Assembly: GCA_016271365.2 (NCBI GenBank)
Contig: CM028131.1
Coordinates: 285,081,001-285,145,000, forward strand
Direction: 5' to 3'
Length of the DNA stretch: 64,000 bases
From: Neoceratodus forsteri
Taxonomy: Eukaryota; Chordata; Ceratodontiformes; Ceratodontidae
The notes under the pieces are model-generated. The model saw only the letters and a list, made by a program, of their open reading frames with translations, was not told the origin of the DNA and did no database searches. Numbering within the stretch: the first letter of the stretch is position 1; each line of letters opens with the position of its first letter. The position numbers were made by a program, and so were the translations under genes. Positions 58,346-64,000 of this stretch are shown here, in pieces.

Positions 58346-59295
58346 CTTTTTTTAAAATAAAGCACCTTATAATACTGCCTGGATGGGGCGCTGACCTTTT
58401 TCTTCTAAAAGCTGATTTGTTATAGCACCAGTCATTCTCGGTGCGGTTTTTAGTTTCTCAGCCTTTTATAACCTTGGCAAAAAAGAACAAGTTGGAGGCT
58501 GGTTAAAAATGTGCAAGGTTATTCATGTACAAACTGTTTTTTTCCAGAAGGGGCCTATGCCTATCCAGTAGATCTTTCAATGCAGAGAGAAAGACCCCCT
58601 CTGACAGGAAGCACCGGACAATCCTCTCAAACGCCGGACCCAAATTTCCTGCACAACCCACCAGTAGTCATGTCAGGTCAGGGCCCACTTCACAAAGGTG
58701 GGCCAGAAGTCCAAGATCACCCCATAAACTTCTTCTGGCATAACCACCCTAAACTATCCACATGATACATGAGTGTGCCTGTGTTGAACGGGCTCAAATC
58801 TTCCAGGTTGCAACAGCCTGCTTGGGGCAATTTCAGCACATATAGAGGACACTGTGTCCAAGAAGAATCAAGTGACTCTCTACACTTAGTGGATGAACAC
58901 ACCCTAACAGGTTAGGGTGCCACAAATGTGATAGAGGCAGGGTATCATTGCCACTATCCCATTTATATATGATATTTCATCCCCCACCCCATACATGTGA
59001 TATCTCCCTCTTTATGCAGGAGACTCCTGTTTTTTTTTGACTGAACTCCCTCCCTCCCTCCTGGGAAACAAAATCTCCTGCTTAAGTAAAATTCTGTTCA
59101 AAATATCCACATTTTTTTTTAAATTAAATCAGTGTTGAACAATGTATCTGATAACTTTATATAACTAGTTGTTTATTCTTTTTAGTGCTTATTCTTGACA
59201 AAATGAAATACATAAAATTTTTGTAATGACTTTTTTCTTATTTTTTTGATGCCATTTAAGGACAAACACATGACGTTACAGCATCTCCCTACTAG
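58346..59295. other. Unassigned stretch
   Basis: The frames at 58511-58765 (+) and 58717-58902 (-) have no family motif. The part after 58980 is AT-rich. I cannot assign it to any element. Confidence 0.45.
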
Positions 59296-59398
59296 CAGGC
59301 CAATCTCCCTCTTAATTTGACCCAAATCTCCCTCTTAAGCAAGTTGGCAGGCCAATCTCCCTCCTAATTTGACCCAAATCTCCCTCTTAAGCAAGTTC
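59296..59398. repeat. 52-bp tandem duplication
   Basis: CAGGCCAATCTCCCTC starts at 59296 and 59348, and each unit ends CTTAAGCAAGTT. The copies differ at one or two positions. Confidence 0.95.
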
Positions 59399-59702
59399 GA
59401 CATATCACATGTATGCCACCCACCAAAGTCCTCTGTGGAGCCAAGGAGCTGGTCCTTCCTGTGGAATTGAATCTAATTATTTTCTGTGTCTTATTTTTAA
59501 TTACTGTACTCTGGATACAGATGCCCTTCCAAGAGATGCCTGCCTGGAATCTACACTCTGCCCTGACACACATATAAAGCCCTCTGGAAAGATGAGCAGT
59601 GGAGAAATATGACTAGTGCTGTGAGCATGATACAGCCACACAAACATATAAGCAGAGGAACAAAGGGTTGCCTTCAACAGTAGAATACTTCTTCTCATGA
59701 TC

Positions 59703-60269
59703 GTCATCAAGGTACAGGCCAGGAAGCATAGGAAAACCAGGAGCAGTTTCAAAATTCACAAATAGTGTTTTTTTCTCAATAACAGGAAAATAAAAAATAA
59801 AAATTATTCAATATAACTATTTACAAAGGCAGTACAAACAGAGAAAACTAAGTCCTTCTTCTGAGGGTATCTCTTAATTCCAAGTTTCAGTCTCTCACTC
59901 TCCTTGTCTCTCTAACAAAAGCATTGCTTCTCCTTTTAGAAGTCTTTGTCTGGGAACTCATTAAGAGAGCCTGCTTCTTGCAGAATTTTCTTGTAAGTTT
60001 GCAGAACGTTCTTGTCAGTTTCGATGCAGGTGCAGCAAAAAGAACATAGTGATCCAGAACTGACCTCTTGCTTACAGCTCTGCAAAAGACTTAAATACTG
60101 CATCTCAGGTTAATCCCTTGAGTTCCAAATAGCTTTGCAATCATTTCAACAGTATAACTATTTACAGTTTTAAACAAAGAGATCCCAGTATCAGTGACAT
60201 TTCCACATAAAGATTGACATATATTTTTATACCCACAGATATGCAAGGGGAAGAAAAGACAGAACAGCA
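59703..60269 (-). repeat. LTR-like inverted-repeat arm, left (minus copy)
   Basis: On the minus strand this arm starts TTGCTGTTCTGTC (60269) with a TATAAAAATATATG site about 35 bp in, and ends near 59703 with CTTGATGAC. It is the inverted counterpart of 60635-61189. Shared blocks include AATGTCACTGATAC, ATAACTATTTACA/GTATAACTATTTAC, GAAGCAATGCTTTTG and AACTGCTCCTGGTTTTCC. No coding sequence is seen. Confidence 0.75.
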
Positions 60270-60634
60270 AGTGAATGCAGAAAGATGGTGAGAGGCAGAG
60301 AATTGCAAAACCGTCGGAGTGATCAGTTCCTAGGTTTCACAAGAAAATTCACTTGCATAACCAGGCAGACAAGAGACAGAAAAGGAGAGGATAGAACAAG
60401 CCCTTGCATTTAAACTCTTTCTGTATAACACATGGGGCAGGGCCTTATTCAACCCTGTCACAATGGGGCATAACTTCGCCTCTACTTCCACCTTCCAGAT
60501 AGCCTTTTTTTTATATACAAGGGACTGAAGGAACAGTTTGTTTCTTAAGGGACTCATTTTACTGCAACCCTAGAGTTTGTTCCAAACCATAGAGTTCAAT
60601 ATATAGAGAAGCTAGAGTGCATACTCTGCCTTCC

Positions 60635-61189
60635 ATTGCAGTTCTGTCTTTTCTTCCCCCTTGCACATCTGCAGTTATAAAAAATATATGTGGAAATGTC
60701 ACTGATACAGGGATCCCTTTGTTTAAAACTGTATATAGTTATACTGTTAAAATGATTGCAAAGCGATTTGGAACTCAAGGTGTTAACCTGAGTTGCTGGT
60801 TTTCAAGCTTTTGCAGAGCTGTGAACAATAACTCAGTTCTGAGTCACTATGTTCTTTTTGCTGCACCTGTAAGGAATGAAACTTACAAGAACATTCTGTG
60901 AGAAGCAGAACATCTCTTAACAAGATACCCAGGCAAAGACCTATAAAATGAGAAGCAATGCTTTTGCTAGAGAGATAAGGAGAGAGGGAGACTGAGAGAC
61001 TGAGACTGGAAATTTAGAAGAAACACTGAGAAGAAGAATTTTGTTTTCTGTGTTTGTACTGTCTTTGTAAATAGTTATACTGAAAAAAAATATTTTTTAT
61101 TTTACTGTTATTGGAAAAATAAAATACTATTTATGAATTTTGAAACTGCTCCTGGTTTTTCCATGCTTCCTGACCTGTGGCTCGATGAC
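60635..61189 (+). repeat. LTR-like inverted-repeat arm, right (plus copy)
   Basis: The plus copy has TATAAAAAATATATG near 60676, AATAAA at 61118-61123 and an end at about 61189 (CTCGATGAC). The promoter-like and poly(A)-like sites in this order suggest an LTR or a short transcript unit. The arms point away from each other across a 365-bp centre. It lacks TG...CA ends, so the LTR label is tentative. Confidence 0.6.
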
Positions 61190-61329
61190 ACGCATTAAAG
61201 CCTAATACCTGTTTTTCACTGGGATAGAAAAGTAAAGAAGCACCAAAAGCTGAAAATTGTTGTATACATCATGTGTACATTGTCCAAAGTATTCATATGT
61301 ATGTTGTTAGTGCTTAAACAATGTCAGGA

Positions 61330-61710
61330 ATCAGTTCAAATGTAAAATTGATTTATTTAGATATGCATCACTCCATCAGGTGACTAAGTGGGACAGGTAT
61401 AAAAGGGAGCCAGAAATCCCTGCAGTTTAGTTATCAGCCAGCTTAGCTGGTGGAAGGGCTGTGAGGTAAGGTAGTAGCAGTAGGGCCAGGCCTGGTCCTA
61501 TGAGATAAGGTGGGTAGCAGCCCTTATTGAGTTGCTCACTCTGATCCTAGCCATTGGATTTGGGAACTTGTAGGTCATTTAGGGGTTTGCCAATCCTGAC
61601 ACTGTCCAGTCACATCCCTATTAATTACTGGGAGTAGTTGAAGCTCACTTCAAGAGATATCCTTCACAAATAAAGAGTTGTAATCACTAAAACTCCAGTT
61701 TTCTGCATCT
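61330..61710 (+). promoter_or_regulatory. Possible LTR: TATA box and poly(A) signal pair
   Basis: TATAAAA at 61398-61404 is followed by TTAGTTATCAGCC-type leader sequence. AATAAA lies at 61669-61674, followed by GAGTTGTAATCACT. A span of ~270 bp between the two would fit R/U5 of a vertebrate LTR. The boundaries, target duplication and family were not found. Confidence 0.35.
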
Positions 61711-62189
61711 TCCGTGCAACTCATCTGCCACAATAGGTTGCAGACAAACTGGATGGTGTAGCCCGTCCACAGTCTGAAAGAGCTGAGCTGATCGATTCTT
61801 CCAAGTAGCAACATCCCTAAACAAAAAAGCTGCCTTTTTCTGAGTGATCACCCTTTGGTATTCATCATAATGAATATGCAAAGCAAGTTTCTCCTCCAGG
61901 ACCCTTGGATCTCCTCCAATAATGCTCCAACCTCCACCCCTTGGCCTTCAACCCCCAAGCTCCCTGCCAAACCACAGAAAGCCTCAGTGTGAGACCAAAG
62001 GGTGTACATGAATGGGTGCAATTGTATTTTTTTATTTGAAATTTGATTACTGGGTAAGAGCAACTGAACCAAATGGTCCTTTTACTGGCTCGACTTGGGC
62101 CAGAAGCATGGCAAGCATAAGTACAAACCATTACAATAATACACGTAAAAACAATTCATGCATCTTGTACACAATTACAAACATTTTGA
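61711..62189. other. Unassigned; perhaps 3' UTR of the LINE fragment that follows
   Basis: Short minus-strand frames (61687-62131) show no known motif. Its place downstream, in minus orientation, of the LINE-like fragment at 62215-62341 makes a 3' UTR possible. Confidence 0.3.
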
Positions 62190-62214
62190 GACATCAAATG
62201 TTGGTGTAGCTGTT

Positions 62215-62341
62215 TTTAAGTAGATCATAAGTATGTGACTTGTGAAGGGAAACAGGTATCTTATTCAAATAAATAGGAACAGCCATGGAAAAAGCACTTG
62301 ATCCCATCTTGGTTCTAAACAGTCGAGTTTCCAAAGACATA
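62215..62341 (-). pseudogene. LINE C-terminal fragment, L2-like
   Basis: The minus frame reads LETRLFRTKMGSSAFSMAVP, then IYLNKIP. This resembles the L2/Jockey-type C-terminal block 'LRTKMGxxSFSxxAPxxWNxLP', with the usual WN replaced by LN. Only about 40 codons are recognisable, so this is a small 5'-truncated remnant just before the Tc1 element. Confidence 0.45.
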
Positions 62342-62466
62342 GCCTTTGATGAGTGTAAATTGTTTTAGAATCATTTAACATTATCAAATAATAAAGAACA
62401 GAGGTTTCAGTCAAAAAATTGCTTTGTAAATATTACAGCCCCCAAAATATTTAATTTAGAAACATA

Positions 62467-64000
62467 CAGTGCCTTCAGAAAGTATTCACCCCCCCTTGGA
62501 TTTTGTCACATTTTGTTGTGTTACTACCAGAATTTTTTAATGCACTGAAATGATTTTTTCCCTTTGAGTCACACTGCATACTCAACAATTTAAAGGGGCA
62601 AACATTTTTATATTGTGTAACAAAAATTTTCGAAACATTAAAAACTGAAATATCTTGTTTACTTAAGTATTCACCGCCCCCCCCCCCGAGTCAATACTTT
62701 GTAGAAGTGCCTTTGGCAGCAATTACAGCTTTGAGTCTTCTTGGGTATGTCTGTATCAGCTTTACACATCTGGATTTGGGGATTTTTGCCCATTCTTCCT
62801 TGCAGATTTGCTCAAGCTCTGTCAGGTTGGATGGGGGCGTCAGTGAACCGCAATCTTTAGAGATCTTTCCACAGATTCTCAATGGGATTCAAGTCTGGGC
62901 TTTGGCTGGGCCACTAAGGACATTCTCATCTTCTTGTTCTGAAGCCACTCCAGTGTAGCTTTGGCTGTATGCTTGGGGTTGTTGTCCTGCTGGAACGTAA
63001 ATCTTCGCCCCAGTCCAAGGTCTATTGCAGACTGATGCAGGTTCTCCTCAAGGATGTGCCTGTATTTGGCTCCATTCATTGTTCCCTCTATCCTGACAAG
63101 TGCCTCAGTCCCTGTCGCTGAAAAGCATCCCCATAACATGATGCTGCCACCACCATGCTTCATGGTAGGGATGGTGTTACATGGTGATGAGCTGTGTTCA
63201 GTTTGCGCCAGGCATAGCGCTTTGCATTCAGGCCAAAGAGTTAAATTTTCATTTCATCAGACCAGAGAATCTTTTGCCACATGGTCTCAGAGTCTGCCAC
63301 GTGCCTTCTTGCAAACTCCAGGCATGCTATTATGTGGCCTTTTCTCAGGAGTGGCTTCCGTCTGGCCACTCTCCCATAGAGGCTACATCTGTGAAGTGCT
63401 GCAGAGATTGTTGTCCTCTGGACAGGTTCTCCCATCTCAGCCATGGAACTCTGTAGTTCTGTCAGGGTGGACATTGGGTTCTTGGTCACTTCCCTGACCA
63501 AGGTCCTTCTTGCCCGGTTACTCAGTTTGGGAGGACGGCTTGCTCTAGGAAGAGTCTGGGTGGTTCATTAATCTTTCCATTTCCTAATGATGGACTTGAC
63601 TGTGCTCCTAGGAACTTTCAACACCCTAGAAATGTTTTTATACCCCTCCCCAGATCTATGCCTCCTCACAATTCTATCACGGAATTCTATGGACAGCTCC
63701 ATGGTCTTCATGGTAGAGTTTCTGCTCTGACATTCACTGTCAACAGTGGGACCTTATATGGACAGGTGTACTTCCTCTGAAATCATGTCAACCATTTGAA
63801 CTGACCACAGGTGGACTCCATTCAAGATTTAGAGTGATCTCACAAGGAAATTAGATGCACCTGAGCTCAATTTGGAGTGTCATAACAAAGGGGTTGAATT
63901 CTTATCAAATCAAGACATTTCAGGTTTTTATTTTAAATTACATGTACAAAAAATTCCAGAAGTTTCATTCCACTTTGACATTACAGAGTAATATGTGTAG
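62467..64000 (-). mobile_element. Tc1/mariner (Tc1-like) transposon, cut by the window end
   Basis: The outer end CAGTGCCTTCAGAAAGTATT at 62467 directly follows a TA (62465-62466), the Tc1 target site. The inner part of the end is rich in AATTTTTTAATGC and CATTTTGTTGTGTTAC motifs, as in fish and amphibian Tc1 families. A poly-C stretch lies near 62680. The other terminal repeat lies beyond 64000. Confidence 0.93.
62691..63711 (-). pseudogene. Tc1-like transposase
   Basis: Tc1 transposase cuts and pastes the element at TA sites. The start at 63711 gives MKTMELSIEFRDRIVRRHRS, the first helix-turn-helix, then RSTVKSIIRKWKD and two adjacent stops. The same frame goes on (TLPRASRPPKLSNRARRTL, a GRPxxL-type block). 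The catalytic core has KILWSDEMKI (first Asp), GGGSIMLWGCFS, then FTFQQDNNPKHTA (second Asp). The third acidic residue lies in a frameshifted block near 62885-62905 (SVERSLKIA). The C-terminus YPRRLKAVIAAKGTSTKY is typical and ends at 62691. It is disabled by stops and at least two frameshifts. Confidence 0.93.

Overview
The window looks like repeat-dense intergenic DNA from a large vertebrate genome, and I found no host protein-coding gene, tRNA or rRNA that I could support. The mix suggests an amphibian, possibly a caecilian. It contains L1-clade LINEs, CR1 LINEs whose ORF1 carries an esterase domain, L2-like LINEs, Penelope-like elements (PLEs) with GIY-YIG endonucleases, a Ty3/Gypsy element with a PNMA-like Gag, hAT-like DNA elements and a Tc1 element. 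The organism is an inference. Long microsatellites and the lack of operon structure exclude a bacterium.

Layout. 1-1.5 kb: unassigned DNA and a (TA)n/(GATAGA)n microsatellite. 1.5-10.9 kb: a minus-strand L1 split by two insertions, a 435-bp fold-back between 15-bp direct repeats and a 4.67-kb hAT-like element with a perfect 8-bp duplication. The hAT-like element itself holds ~175-bp tandem repeats, a tRNA-derived SINE, a second giant fold-back and a BED-finger remnant. 10.9-13.7 kb: mostly unassigned, with a PLE GIY-YIG fragment and a 76-bp tandem repeat. 13.7-27.7 kb: an L2-like LINE (+) split at codon level by a full-length L1 (+), which is in turn split by a TG...CA LTR-like insert in ORF1 and by a CR1 in ORF2. 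28.6-35.5 kb: two minus-strand CR1s flanking an L1 ORF1 remnant. 36.3-46.1 kb: a complete two-LTR Gypsy element (-), apparently inserted into a PLE (+) whose coding part runs to 48.8 kb and which also carries a 308-bp hAT-type MITE. 49.2-58.3 kb: CR1 copies in both orientations around a minus-strand L2-like LINE that contains a 695-bp tandem duplication. 58.3-62.5 kb: unassigned DNA, a 560-bp inverted repeat with LTR-like signals and an LTR-like segment. 62.5-64 kb: a Tc1 element running off the window edge.

Every coding region is broken by stops or frameshifts, and several catalytic motifs are altered. The window is therefore a layered insertion record rather than a working gene set. The oldest layers are the L2-like, L1 and PLE copies; Gypsy, CR1, hAT and MITE elements sit inside them. 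The best candidates for something under-described are the Gypsy element with PNMA-like Gag, the two near-complete palindromic fold-backs and the inverted LTR-like pair.
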